A stretch of 49,952 bases of DNA. Source: Neelides folsomi. Its lineage: Eukaryota > Arthropoda > Collembola > Neelipleona > Neelidae. Of this stretch, positions 23,088 through 36,247 are shown in pieces. The stretch is taken from the NCBI GenBank assembly GCA_034687125.1, contig JAQGBZ010000426.1, forward strand, positions 1 through 49,952, in the 5' to 3' direction. Under the pieces are notes generated by a model. That model searched no databases and had not been told where the DNA came from. It saw nothing but the letters and a program-made list of their open reading frames with translations. The position numbers were made by a program, and so were the translations under genes. The stretch's first letter is position 1. The number at the start of each line of letters is the position of its first letter.

Positions 23088-24004
23088 TTTCTTTTAAATT
23101 CCAATCAAAATTTCTCACTTTTAAGAATTGCTCCAAATGCCCTCCGATAAAATCTATAGATGTTCAATAATATTAAACTATTAATTGCATAGTCAATTTT
23201 ATAATATTATCAATTACACTTAATAGTTATTTACATAACTAAATAAAAACTATATCTACAGATCTACATTGTAATTGTTAATTCACTGATTAGAATTAAA
23301 TAATATTTTTACAAAATATGATCAATTACATATATATTTAAATATTTAAAATTGTATCAATTGATACAAAATCTGTCAACAAACCTGGAAATTTGGTTTA
23401 GATCGAAGGGTCAGCCGCTCAGCTGGTAAGATTAATTTTATAGCGGATTTGGTTGATTTGTAAAGAGATCAATCCAAATGTGAAGATTAATGGCAAGAGA
23501 AAACTCCAATGTAAAAACAAGTTCCGTTAAATTAAATCGAATTTAAAATTTGCTTTTCTTTCAGAATTCCAAAAAAGTAAATTGATGAAAAACTAAAGGT
23601 TTGAATTTCTCAATTTGCCCATGTGCGAAGAGTTTATTCCCTGCCATCTGTCTTATAGCGGGCTAACGGATTTATTCTCAGTTTCCCATTTTCATTTTCC
23701 ATTCTTTTCAAAATTAATTGTGAATTGTGGCATTTTTCATCTTTGCCTTTGACCCTAACCCTTAACTGACTTGACGCCTTCACTTTTTAAATAAAAACAT
23801 CACTAATAATTCAATTACCTAATTTCATCTAATCATTTTACGCCATTGAACTGAACTAACCCGAGGTAAATTGAATTTCTCAACAGCTTCCCATAATTTA
23901 GCTAAATCAAATAATGAAACCAACAACCTAGGTTAATAAAAAAAACCATCTCTCATGTTTTCATTCACCATTGTGCTCCCAGGTCTCTTGGGGTCAAAAG
24001 TGGA
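23088..24004. promoter_or_regulatory. divergent promoter region between TRAPPC11 and ELOF1
   Basis: The two genes start about 0.9 kb apart and face away from each other, so both promoters should lie here. No coding exon is supported. A pyrimidine-rich AG (GTGCTCCCAG near 23982) just before the ELOF1 ATG may end a leader intron. Confidence 0.5.
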
Positions 24005-24325
24005 ATGGGTAAGAAGAAGAGTAAGAGAAAGCCACCGCCGAAATCTAAAGCCATCGAACCACTCGAAACTCAATTCAACTGCCCCTTCTGTAACCACGAA
24101 AAGAGCTGTGACGTCAAAATGTAATTTACAAAAATAATTGAGTTTTTAAAACATTAAATGTCATTTGTTATTTAATTGAGTTTGATTTGCAGGGACAAGC
24201 AGAGGAACACAGGGCGAATTACTTGCAGAGTCTGCATGGAATGTTTCCAAACTCAGATCAACTACCTTTCAGAACCAATCGATGTTTACAATGACTGGAT
24301 TGACGCTTGCGAGACTGCTAATTAA
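24005..24325 (+). CDS. ELOF1: transcription elongation factor 1 homolog
   Basis: Two exons (24005-24120, 24193-24325) give 82 residues, the usual family length. The chain opens with the basic '[15 protein letters not shown]' and has the four-cysteine zinc site as 'FNCPFCNHE' and '[10 protein letters not shown]', followed by the conserved '[17 protein letters not shown]' end. ELOF1/Elf1 rides on elongating RNA polymerase II and, in animals, helps transcription-coupled repair. The single intron breaks an ATG codon (AT|G) at 'VKM-DKQ'. A plus-strand AATAAA at about 24474-24479 lies 150 bases beyond the stop. Confidence 0.97.
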
Positions 24326-25082
24326 TTTCACTTATTTATAATTATCATTGTAAAGCTAAAGATTATTCTATTTAATTCTCTTACTTTTGTTTCAACTGAC
24401 TACTCAACATCACTGTATATGTATGTATGCATTTATATCCACATTATTGTACATGTATTTTACTGTGTTGTGTAATAAATGTGACATCACATGTTTTTTA
24501 CACTCATCAATATCACCATTATTTAAATTGTATTATTTACAAGAATGGCAGATATTAATTGTGATTAATAAGCAGATACCTAAGTTAAGTATCATCAATT
24601 TCATCAACAACTATGGTTTAAATAAAGTGTATTTTATGAGTCGATTGTAAACAAACAGTTTACCGATTAATCATATGACTTTTACATCGTTTTATCATAC
24701 GCTACACGTGTAATACATATTCGTCATACGGATATAATTTAAAGTATATTAAATGATTCATTTGATTATTATTGTAAATACGTGTTCTTTAAATTTGATT
24801 GGAGAGGGATCGGGGAAGTGGGGTGAGGTGAAGGTTGTAACAACGCACAAAGACTTCTTCTCCCATTCCCAAAGTATCAGTTCCAAGTGATTTCCTCAAC
24901 CACCGCACAACTCCAAGACTCCAATCCAGTTCCTCATCCTTTGTTCTTTTATAACAAACAAGTAAGTGGATCATTATTTACATTGATCTCGTCTTTATGA
25001 TGGGTTAAGGTCAACTTTGAGTCAGTCGTATCATTTTGTTTTTTCTTTTAAACCAGGTGAATTTCATTACATTCTTTAAGTG
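24326..25082. other. ELOF1 3' UTR and NUPR1-like promoter and leader
   Basis: The ELOF1 polyadenylation hexamer lies near 24474. From about 24800 to 24961 the sequence is GC-richer and ends at a donor (CAA|GTAAGTGG near 24961/24962). With an acceptor at 25056-25057 (TTCTTTTAAACCAG) this makes a likely non-coding first exon of the NUPR1-like gene. Confidence 0.5.
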
Positions 25083-25693
25083 ATGTCCGACAACGATGCG
25101 TACGAGCACTACAACTACGACCAGGACAAATATGTCAACTCGGGCCACAGTGGAAAAGGACGATCAAAGAAAGAGGTAAATTCAATTTACTAAATTCAAT
25201 CACCCAATCAAGGTATTTAAGTTAGGAGGGAACAAAGGAGTTCAACCAAAGGGGAAATTATCTCTTGGTAGATGATGCAACAAGTTTGTAAACATTACAA
25301 CTTGCCATTTCCTAATTGGCCTTAAACTAAATTTCTTCTTTATTCAATATAATGCCGCAACGCATTTTGTCAAGCCGTAGAAGCCCCTTATGAAGTTAGT
25401 TTAATGACGTCATGCGCATCTATTTCGTTCTTTGTCTGTAGACTGTAGATATCGACTAGGCTAATTACTAATTGAAAACCCAATTAAAATAAAAAAAGTC
25501 TATTTTTATGTCAATAAGGAGAATGGAGCAAAACTAATTGTTTTTTGTTTTTTATTTCCAGGCATCTTTAAACACAAATCACTTTGACCCCAGCGGACAT
25601 TGCCGGAAGATTGTGACCAAGATGGTCAACACGGAACAAAACAAAAAGGGCCAAACGAAGGGCCCAAATGGAACCCCAGGCCAAGGAGATTAA
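25083..25693 (+). CDS. NUPR1: NUPR1-like nuclear protein (p8 family)
   Basis: Two exons (25083-25175, 25562-25693) give 74 residues. The core 'NSGHSGKGRSKKEA' then 'TNHFDPSGHCRKIVTKMVNT' matches the NUPR/p8 family, in which a short basic, disordered protein acts in the nucleus as a stress-responsive chromatin cofactor. The form is close to the fly one ('DKYVNSGHSGK', 'NHFDPSGH'). The C-terminus is a low-complexity Lys/Gly/Pro tail. Two overlapping polyadenylation signals lie at about 25779-25795. A 5' leader exon upstream is likely (see 24326-25082). Confidence 0.93.
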
Positions 25694-27615
25694 TTTATTT
25701 ATTTCGATACGCACGGTACCTTCCGCTCCTACCCACTTGGGACAGGGAATAATGAATGTGATCCTGTGTGATAATAATAATAAAAATGTAATAAAAAGAC
25801 ATTTAAACATTTTTAAACTTCTGTCTCTTTATTTCCGTGTAATATTCATTACATTATATTTATATATTATATTCCTATTTACTAATAGTTATTCTTGATT
25901 GTATTCGTCTTAAAGGCCAAAAATATCTGACATCAAATGCATCACAACAATTTATTAACTGGCACGCTTTCATTTAAAATATTTTTACTGTGTATATTTA
26001 TTATTAACCATTACATTTATTTATTTAATATAGGCACTTGTAAACTCGAAATTTGGTACTAGATTTATTAAAGCTTTAACATGTGAATGTTCCATCTATA
26101 GAACAAATATTTATGTAGTTCAAAGTACACAAGATATATTTATAAAGGTTATTTAGGTGTATATTATCACATACAAATTATAAATTTCACCAAACAAATA
26201 TTTATAGAGGCCATGAGTTTCATGAAAGGTATACGCCCTAGATATAAATTAAAATCACTTAAGCCAACGCGATTAGAAAATACAATAAACCATGAAATGG
26301 AATATTATTAATTTTAAAGGTCATTGGACTTGGGGATGAAGATTCGACGCCTCCTGTTTCCAAATGACTCGGTGAGATTGACTCCACATTGTGCCAAATT
26401 GAGACTCAAAACGAGTCTTATTTTGCTCAATCAACTTCAAACTTATCCAAAGAGTGCAAAGACGTCATACACAAAGGTTATCGCACCCAATTATACACAT
26501 ATAAACTATTTTGCTCGAATCCAACGAGTGAGCCTATGATGCAAAATTTGGGTTTATATTAAACATGATTGATAAAGACTATGATATAAATATATAAGTA
26601 TAATGTACATGTTGAAATATTTTATAAATACATATTTACCCTAACTATATACATTTTCTGCCTTCTACTAAACATTATCAATTAAACCTAGCGTAGACAT
26701 TATTTATGATGTAACAAGAAAATAACAAATAGTTAATCATAAATTGCTCACTGAAGTCAGACGAAGCAGAAGAGCATTTATTTAACAAATTATTTATGTT
26801 TACCTAGAATATTCAAAGGAAAATATTTAAAACTTGTTAGGTATATAAACTTGAATATTAGAATTGTTTTCCGTTGCATCAAAACCCGGCCAATTCATCA
26901 ATTGCAGTTAATTAACAATAAATAACATTAAAACGCGATTAATTAACGCTTATAAATATTAACATAGAATAATACCATAACGCTGTCTTATTCACAATTT
27001 TGCTCGTTAAATCTAAACACTTTGACCAACAACTATTTACTTGGTCATAGGTATACTTTGTATTCTTTTGCTCTTTCACTATATAATAGGAATGTTTCTT
27101 CCAACTTTTGTTTTATAATACATAAATGGATTAATGGGAATATAATAGTAGATATACCTATATATTCATTTACTTATCTCGATCTTATCAATACTCCACA
27201 ATTGTAAAATATCAATTACATTGTATCTAACAAGCATCGGACAGAGTATACACAATCACCCCCATAAGATGAGAATCACAAAATATAACAAAATTTAAAT
27301 AACATTATGCTACTGTATTAAAATTGTAGGTTACATTAGAATATTTAATATCCTGCCCTAAACAAAATATTGAGTGGTTTTTGTAAGCTTTCTCTTTAAC
27401 TACATCCACAATGGTAAATAAATTATTTACCATTGGCTCAGGCATGTTAGTAAAACTTTTCCCTTTGTTGCATTAAAGTGAAGGTCAAGATCATTTTTCA
27501 TGTTATTTTGTAGAATGGTCATCATAATACCACAGTGAGTATAATGCTACGATGCCTTAACTGACATTGAGATAATAAAAATCAAGATATTTGTGATTAA
27601 AATCCAGGAATTCCA
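25694..27615. other. AT-rich, gene-poor stretch with one unexplained GC-richer island
   Basis: The NUPR1-like 3' UTR ends near 25800. Most of the rest is very AT-rich. At about 26310-26500 base composition rises and frames open on both strands; on the minus strand one reads 'LTESFGNRRRRIFIPKSNDL' before a stop. No good donor/acceptor pair or family match fixes a gene there. Confidence 0.4.
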
Positions 27616-30600
27616 TTACATTTGCCCGTTGTCGTTCTGGTCCGGCTCCGTCTAATCAAAGGATAAATTCCCATCAAGTACACAAATAACATCCAATGAT
27701 TTTTATAACTAAATCCAATCAATACTCGGTAGATCTTACAACATTCAAATTGACATAAGACATAAATAATGGTTAAATGTGATTTGAAGAAATTAAATTC
27801 TTACCATCTTTAAAAGCCCAGTTTTCTTTCCACATTCCCCATTAACATGGATGGTGCGAAGAGAAGGGTTGAGTTCCATGGCGGCCTCGTTGTGACTAAA
27901 CGGCTTGTCTGCACTTTCATATGGAGCTGGTCCAATGACGCTCAAAAGAACAGGAAGGAATACAAGACCATGGAAAAGACCAAACAAAACAACGAGGAAA
28001 AAGATCTAGAGAAATTCAAAGAGAATATATATATAAATAAATCCATTAAAAGCGATCAAAGTTTACTTTAATTATCTGTGGCTTTACTACCCTGATAAGA
28101 TTAATCTTTCATTGGGGTCATTAAACATATTTATTCCTTACTTTGAAGAAGGTGATAAAAACATGAGATCTGGAGTCAATGAGGAGAACAAAGGCAAGGA
28201 AGGTTGAAAATCCGCCGTTGAGAACTGCAGGGCCGATGTCTCTCAACGCAGCTTTGGCCCGCTCATCCCGCGTCCCAACTTTGGTCATGAAAGCATGTCC
28301 TATTGGGAAATAATATTAATTTCATTTTTCCATATTCACCCCAATTAATAACGTTGGTTAATATGCAGACCAATATGGGCCGCGTAGTCCACACAGAGAC
28401 CGATGGCGAGAACGAGATCGATGCAAGAAACCGTGTCGATGGTCAATCCCCAAAAATGCATCATCCCACCGACGTCTATGAGGGTGAAGCAAACGCAAGT
28501 GAGGACCATCAGACACGCAGGGAGATTTGCAATGAGAAGAAGAGTCGTGATCAAAACACAGGCCATGGCCAGAGCCATGTTCCGATATAATTCTGCTGTA
28601 ATGATCTAATAATCCAATTAAAAGCATTAAAAAGGTTAATTAAAATATGTAAGATATTTATTCATTTAAACTTACGACGTCTGTTTCCCAAGTGGCAAAT
28701 GCTATTGACCATACAAATGATGTGGAGGTTTGAGCAGGAGTGAAATTGGCGTTGTTGATCAACCCCTTGATTTCGTACATGGCTGGGATGTGAGTCTCGG
28801 GGCCTCTAAATGTGTTGAATTTGAATTGGAAACTTGTCAACTGGAAATAATAAAACATTCAGTCAAATCAAATATCATTTAAATTAAATATTTTGTTATT
28901 ACCAGAACATTCGGTGCAGTTTCCCCACACACAAGTTTCCCATCCACTCTAAACATAGCTCTGTATTTGGCTCCAGAGGGGCTAAACAAGAACTTCCCAA
29001 GCTGCTTTTTAAAATTCCCTTCAGAAATGTTTCGGTTGGGGAGATCTAAAGAAATTGTATATTATTAATTACTATTAAACTGTAAATTATTAATTGCAAT
29101 TAAATTAGTAATTGTGATCAATGAAGGCTATTAGGTGTTATAACTTATTATTTACCAGCATTGAAATGTTTATTCGCATAGACCTTAAAGTCCGAATACC
29201 AATCTTCAACATGGTAAATTGAATCCGAAGATCTGAGTTTCTCCGTTAAAGCGTCCATTTGAGGGAGGTTTTCGGGGAAAGTGACGTTTTCCATGATCAC
29301 GAAAGCTTCGTATCCCCGTCCGGGGAAATATTCCTTTCGCATTTCCACATATTGGAACATGTATGAGTCGTGTGGTAGAAACCAAACGGGATTGAATTCT
29401 TGTCGGAGTAACGTATTACCCCAGATATTCACCCCAACTAACCCCAAAGTCCCGAAAAACACGACCAACTATAATACATACAATATTTCATCTATTAGTA
29501 AATATCATAAATAAATTAAATATATATAAAGTTAACTTTATAAGATATCATAAGAGGTATTAATAAGATATTTAAATGATAATTTATCTCACTTTAACCC
29601 ATCTGTTGAAAAGAATCTTTGAGTAAATTTCTTCAAAGAAAATTTGTGAATATTGTCGTTGACTGCAAAGATTTGGGTTGAAGTTATTATGTTTTATGCA
29701 GGGAATGAAAGCATTCAGACGTTTTTCAACACGTCGTTGGTCCAAAGTGAGCCAAGCAACAAAGAAGGTTGCTTGAAAGATATAAGTCGCAATGACTCCA
29801 ATTGCCGCGTAGATGCAAAAAGACTGAAGAGCTGGCAAAACCTGAAATTACAAATCCAATCATTAAAATATTTAAAATGATTTCATTTTAAAATATTTAA
29901 AACGATTTCATATAAAATGTTCAAAATCCTCACCGTCGTCCCTCCAATGGCAAAAGCTACGAAATCCGTCAAAGAAGTAATTGTAATCGAAACCCCGGCG
30001 TTCTTCAAAGTCAGACCCATTTTTTGATTCAGAGGGAGTTTGAGATCTTCCCTTTTCAAATTATTCCAAGATTGCATAATGACAAACATATCGTCGATTC
30101 CAATGCCGAGAAGAAGAAAGGGTAATACATTGTGGACGGGTCCAAAGATGATTCCAAATCCAGAGCAAATCCCGTAAGACACGATGATGGCCAAACCCAC
30201 ACATGTCAACCCCGCCAAGGAAAGAATCGGCTAAAATAATATTATTTGTCAAATTAAAATATACATTCATTCACTATTATCATTATATTCTAAAAACAAC
30301 GTGTAAAGATACATAAATTGTATTTAATGAAAATTCTCACTCGTTGCTCCACCATGTTGAATTGGCCAAGCATAAACACGACGTAAATGAAAACAATTCC
30401 AAATCCAATTGCCAAGAACGACGCATCACCCCAAATCGTTTTCTGACTGATGTCTCCAAAACTAGAACATTTTACATAATGAACATCGGCCAGACATCGT
30501 TTGGTTCATTTACCTTCTAGCGAGATTAAAATACAATTTGGTTCCATTTGGCATTTGGAAGTTGAGGAGGAGATCGGAGAGCTTTGACTCCCATGTGAGG

Positions 30601-33600
30601 TTCACTTCATCAACTTGTTCCCCTGTTCCCATGTCGCTGAGGATTTTCCCATTCTTAATGGCCGTCTGATTGATCTTCGCATACCATCTGATCATGATCG
30701 CCTTGGCCGACCCAACTTTCCCATCCTTATCGTATTCGACGCCGCCAAGCTCAGTCTTATAATTCACAGGGCGACCAAAGACAAGGCTGAAAATGAAGTG
30801 TTAATTAATTAATAGAACAATTAATTCATATAAAAACCATTAAAGAATATACTTTAAAGATTATTTTACCTAATTGTGTGACTATTGATTGTAGAGAGGA
30901 TTTCTTGCTTCGTCAAACTCTCAATGGCCGTCTCGTTGAAATCCCACAACTCAATGATGCTGCTTTCCCAACATGCCTCAGGAAGGGAATTTACGATGGA
31001 GCAATACAAAAAGTCAGGGAGATCGATGCTCGGGTCGGAATGTTTCTCATCTCCCTTCTTCTCATCTTCTTCCTTGGAGTCTTCTTGGAAGAAAACGTCT
31101 TCGAATCCGTCTTCAAACCCGGTAAAGTCAAGAGCCAAAGATTCGCTAAAATTCTGTCCAATACTTCGGCGACGGCGTCTTTGGTTGAATTTAGTGATTG
31201 GGAGCCTATGTAACATATCGTAATTGCAATTAAAAGTTATCAATCTTATAAGAATGAACAATTAACATTTAATTGTTATATAGATATTAAATGTATTAAT
31301 GGCTTACTTATAACAAATATCTTTCCAAGAATATTCCCTCACTCGAAGTTCGCTCACTTGTTTGTGAATGCTAAAAAGCTGAATATAAAAATGCTCATTA
31401 ATTTCATGAAATTTGGGATTTTTCCTAAAATATAAAAATATAAAATGAATTTATATAAAGATGATCCTAAAATTGGTAAATTTGTGATTTAACTGTTTGA
31501 ATGACTTTGGGCTCCAGGACATCTTCCGCAGTCACAATGGCGTAATGAAATCTAATTGGAGATGGGAAATTTTTTCTCATCCAGTCCGAGTCCTTTGAAA
31601 ATTCCGAGTTCCAAGGGATCCAAAGTTTGTCAGGGCGGTTTTCCATGTTGAATCCCAAGAGTCCCACGGCGCAGCAGGATGAAAAGATGAGACATGCCAC
31701 GATGAATTTCCATGGATTGTTCGCTATGTGATATCCCCAACTGGAAACAATCAAACGGCATTAAGTAAACAATAAAAATATTATAATTAAATTCTCAGCT
31801 ATTTATCCAAATGCATAACTGTGCAAGGAATTTAAATCCGTTTGTAGATTTATTATTAAGTACAAAGTAACATTATTAAAGTTAATAATTATATTAAAAC
31901 GGTTCACAGACGTCGTGGGAATTGTGTAAAACAATGGCACAATTTCAATTGTCTTTTGAACACGATGTTTATTTAATAACACTAGTTTTATTTATTATAT
32001 TTATTACATTACGCATATTTGTTAGAAATAGAGTTTATTGGTCTAGCTCAACTTCCATTCAATTCACCTCTCAGGTTAGGTAATGATCATTTGATTGGAA
32101 TAATACATGACCTCGTGTGGAAAGAAACGTTCTTTTTAAATGCAACTGTCAATTCAACTTCCTTCCATTTCTAAATAAGATAGTGAAAATGGAAATGTTT
32201 CAAAGAAACGAGACGATGGACATCAACAAATGTTATTTAATAATATTTAAAATTGTGCAAATTAAATATAAAAATGATTACCTAATTAATGGTGGGCATG
32301 GAATGGAGGATCTAAGGGTTTTAAGCCAATAGCAAATTATTTATCCTGAACAAAAACTGGGATGAAGAGGGGAAATGTAAGAATAAAGTGAAGGTTGAAT
32401 ATTCTTTTAATCATTTGATCAAAGTCATTATATGAACTATTGAAGTACATTTAGAGTGGAGAGATCTACAACACCTTTGATTTCATTAAAGTTCCAGCAA
32501 TTTCATATACAGGGTGGGCCATAAGGTGATTTTTTTTTAAATAGACAATCGTATGGAAAAGGAAGTAAGCCCTGCCCGCCCTGTATAACTAGTATATTAT
32601 CTTGCCATAGCTGAATACCCCAAAAAACAATATGAATTCTGTTATATAAATTAAAAAAAGTGAAGTTAATGAGAGACAAGGAAAGTAATCTGCAGATCTG
32701 AGCAAAAAACTTGACCTTAAGGAAAGGAAAATTATCTCATCAAGCTCTCGATTTGAACCATTACGTGCTTTGGGCATTAGGTTTAAATCCTATAGGATTT
32801 TACCTTAACTCAGCACCATTAGCAAATTAATGTCCAAACAGGGGATGTTTTCAAAGGTAGGAATTGTAGGAATGGTTGTTGAATAGGAAAACGATGTTGA
32901 GTGATAAAGTTTTTAAAATTCATCAATTTGGTCCCATTGGGGGAATAAAAAAGTGGATTAAAGGTGAAACTCACACGAATCTCACAACTCCGAGCGTCAA
33001 ATTAATTGTAATTGTAAAAATATTCAAATTCCGGAACTCAATTCATGCCCTATTTCTCAAATTGTTAATTGGAATGGTCTTTTGTTGAGCTACAAAGGCT
33101 TCTTCACACAAATGCGAGATATCAAATGAGTCCATATTTATACAGGGATTCGCGCATTTATTTTACCTAACCTCAACTTCCTCTTATGTCTAAGAAATAA
33201 ACAGAGATATGTAGTTAATAGGAATAATGGCGTAACTCAAATGAGAATTTTCTAAAGGGCCTTTTAAATATGTAATTTTGAAAATCCATTTTATATGATT
33301 CAATATCTCCCTCTTTGGATTTCCCTCTGGGTGACTTTTGTCAGGAAATGATTTATTATTGTATAATGAATGGAAGATGTATCAAAGTGAATGTTTTTCT
33401 ATCCTTTTCCATTTGGATAGTGGAAGGGGATTTGTGTATGAAAATGAAAGTGTGGAGATGATTGGCAATTAGTTGATCAAAAGTCCAAGAATAGAAGGAG
33501 TGAAAGCTTACTTGAAAAAAAACCTCTCGAAAGTGGTGATGATGAAGGCAGAGATGCTCTGGATGAGATGGAAGCCCTGAGGTTTCTTCGGAACCGCCAT
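27616..33600 (-). CDS. patched-related transporter with sterol-sensing domain (Ptr/PTCHD-like)
   Basis: Fifteen coding exons join in frame: 33600-33512, 31740-31494, 31378-31308, 31205-30870, 30786-30514, 30461-30341, 30230-29934, 29841-29593, 29468-29156, 29045-28903, 28840-28676, 28605-28371, 28299-28142, 28005-27805, 27651-27616; about 977 residues. The RND-type layout is clear: a first membrane helix ('IVACLIFSSCCAVGLLGF'), a large extracytoplasmic loop with 'GGVEYDKDGKVGSAKAI', a sterol-sensing helix bundle with 'LLLGIGIDDMFVIMQSWN', a second loop, and a second bundle with 'LCVDYAAHIGHAF' and 'LVVLFGLFHGLVFLPVLLS'. Both GxxxD motifs that carry protons in this family are kept. Drosophila Ptr and nematode PTR proteins act in cuticle, lipid or Hedgehog-related transport; the substrate here is unknown. 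The first loop carries an Arg run (RRRRRS) followed by an acidic stretch, a possible furin-type site. The first coding intron is about 1.8 kb. Confidence 0.9.
32506..32587. mobile_element. 82-bp miniature inverted-repeat element
   Basis: The ends are 14-base inverted repeats with one mismatch: TATACAGGGTGGGC at 32506 and GCCCGCCCTGTATA ending at 32587. Read with a TA target duplication, the element starts TA|CAGGGTGG, as Tc1/mariner-type miniature elements do. The centre is an A/T-rich spacer with no coding capacity. It lies in the first coding intron of the patched-related gene. Confidence 0.75.
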
Positions 33601-36247
33601 CTCCGACTAAAAAATCCACCCACGCATTCGACCCGTCTTCACAGGAACTTCTGAAACAAGTCATTCAAATATAATTTAACTGTTATATTAAATTAACCAT
33701 TTCATATTGCTTCTTAATAAAACATTTCCGTCCTTTTGGTACAATTGAACAGATTTGATGATTCACCTTACGGGTATTAAAATAATTAATCCACTTTGAT
33801 CGTGTTGTGAAACCCAAGTTCCCACCATGGGACTTGTAATGAGTCTAGCGAGAGAAACGGTGGACAAACTTCATGCCTGGTCTATCGCTACCTAATCTCC
33901 CTTTCACGTCAAAAACTTCCTCATCGGCTCCAGATTCATTGATTAGAATTACAGGTGTGCGAAGATCTCCCTTCGTGTCAATTAATGCATTTACAGTGTA
34001 AATACACTTTTAGACTCTTACATCATTTGGATCAAATCCCATTAATGGAGCATTAAACATTTGGTAAATGGTAACCAAACAATGCAACGGATGGAAAATG
34101 ACAAAATTTATTTGTATTTATGTAAGAAAAAACCAAAACTCTTTCTGCACATTTAATTTCATCAATGAAGAATCAAAGACAAATTTGCAATAGAAGAAGG
34201 GTTTTTAAACCCCAAAATGACAAGGCCGAGTAATTTTAAGTGGAAAAATGATATTATGATGATGATGATTTGAATGAGGTTATCGTCTGGATTAAATGAC
34301 TTTTTTTCATTGTTTGCCCTCAACAATTGAAAGGTGTGGGCAAAGTGCAAGTTACAAGGATACACCACAAGGACCGAATGTTCAAAATTGACAACAATTC
34401 TTTTGTTCCACAAAGAGAGAAATATGAAGAGATTTCGAGGGCTTTGGATAATCATTTTAATTCCATCATATGAGCAAAAAGAGGATTGAAGCGAGCTTTT
34501 TAACAAACTTCCCTATTTACTTCACGTATCAATTACCTAATATCAATGCATGTGGTTTATATGAAAACAATACACCGCCCACTCTCATTACATAAAGGCA
34601 ATACAAAGATCATTCTTTGTTTGACCATTTCCTTTGAGATCACATGGGAAGCAAATGGAGGAGAAACGAGGAAAAAAGTTGGAAAATTTCTTTAGGTCTA
34701 TTCCTCTGAACATTTAGCCCTCAGGTGAAAATTAGCAAAGACGTGCATGGTTGTTAAAATCATTCCTTTGTGTTACTCCAATTTTCCTCAAATTAACTTT
34801 ACAATCACTCGATTCAACTGAAGGGGATTAAAGTAAGCAAAATTGAAAATTGATTAGAAATTTTTAATTCCCCCTTAATGCTTTGAAAAATGGGAAAAGA
34901 TGAGAAATGATTTTCTTTACATAATGACCGGTACATGAACATAATTAATTAGCCTTATAATATAATTAATCCCATCTTGCTCAATATTTGATAAAATAAA
35001 CAATTGGCATAAAATTGGTAATTGTAATTGTAAGTAATTATATTTTAAAGATGGATATTTAAAAGGTAGAATCAAACCAATCTAATAAAAATAATATGGA
35101 TGTTTAAATGTCTTCCAGAAGGGAATTGTGGTTAAAGGAAGGATTTAAATGAAATACCTTCATTTGCGAAAATAATTTTAGCCGGGCACCTTGGTGATAT
35201 TTGCACACGTTCACGGGGAGCCAAATGCGTAGTTTCCAAAACTGTTATATATGGAAGATGTTGAAGGTCAAGTTGCTACTGGGAGATGAATGTTGCGTGT
35301 AGCGGAAATGGAGTTGTCATTTAAGTAATTATAATTAAAATGTAAATAAAGGGGAGAGGAACTTCACTTCACGGCTCCCAAGTGCCAAGTGACGAAGTGG
35401 TGAAGAATACGAGCGAATACTTACAACTTCAATTTTCCTTTCCACCCATAGGCAACTTTTAGTTCCCTCGCTCCCACTTTTAACAAACGTTACTTTAACC
35501 ATTATTAATTATTATTATAATCCCCAGAACATGATACACTGACAAGTGGAAATAAGTTTATTAATTCTCAAGACCAATTAATTTATACAATCAAAAGAAA
35601 ATATCGAATTCAAAAAGTATATATTTTTTCATCCTCCAAGGCGTGAATGTGGTATAATATATTATATGTATTATTTCCACATTATCTAAAGTTAAAATAT
35701 ATAATTAAAGATTGTGATGATTCTTAAGCTATTTTACTTCCATGCCATTTCAATAATTAAATAATCCCTACAATATTATTTATTCCATTGGGTCATATTA
35801 ATGACTAATCGTGTGGAGTAATCGTGGGAATTTGGGCAGACATTTCTTCGCTAGACTCAAACAATTATGTACATATAATCATGTTTATAGGAATACTGTC
35901 GTTAGCATATAGTACCTATATCACGGAATAGGAACCATATGCATATAATATAATACTACCTAAGTGCATACCTGCTTGTATGAGTAATATTTAAGTATTT
36001 ATATTATATACTTGATTATTTATTAGAAATTAATTAATATAACACTTATTTGTAATTAAATATCCATGTGAAATAATTGTTAAAGATGTTAGATGTTCCT
36101 TTGTTAAGTCATACTGAATAAAAATTATTTATTTAACTTGATGTTTTTTTCCATTAAAGTCCTTTATGGGTGATCCAGGGATTGTAAGAAGGAAATGGTG
36201 AGCGGTTTCACTTTTACGTGTTCTTGTGAGTGTGTGAGGGTTGTTGA
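33601..36247. other. upstream region of the patched-related gene with possible leader exons
   Basis: A minus-strand acceptor (TTGTTTCAG) places a leader segment at 33650-33601 before the ATG. A further exon candidate ends at donor GTAAGG (33772). From about 33990 to 33845 the minus strand is open in a protein-like frame ('VILINESGADEEVFDVKGRL' then 'PGMKFVHRFSR' and a stop), which could be an upstream frame in the leader or the end of another gene. The rest (34.0-36.2 kb) is AT-rich; I see no gene in it. Confidence 0.35.

Noticed and set aside
23395..23470. tRNA-like 'GCTCAGCTGGTAAGA' resembling a D-arm
   Set aside because: There is no matching B box, T-arm or acceptor stem downstream, so it cannot fold as a tRNA.
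31378..31428. Longer version of the third patched-related exon, starting at the acceptor near 31428
   Set aside because: It would need a phase-2 donor in the preceding exon that does not exist; the acceptor at 31378 restores frame and fits the family.
33356..33664. 102-codon minus frame overlapping the patched-related first exon, rich in His and Ser
   Set aside because: It does not continue in the next exon, while the overlapping MAVPKK frame joins in phase to the transporter.
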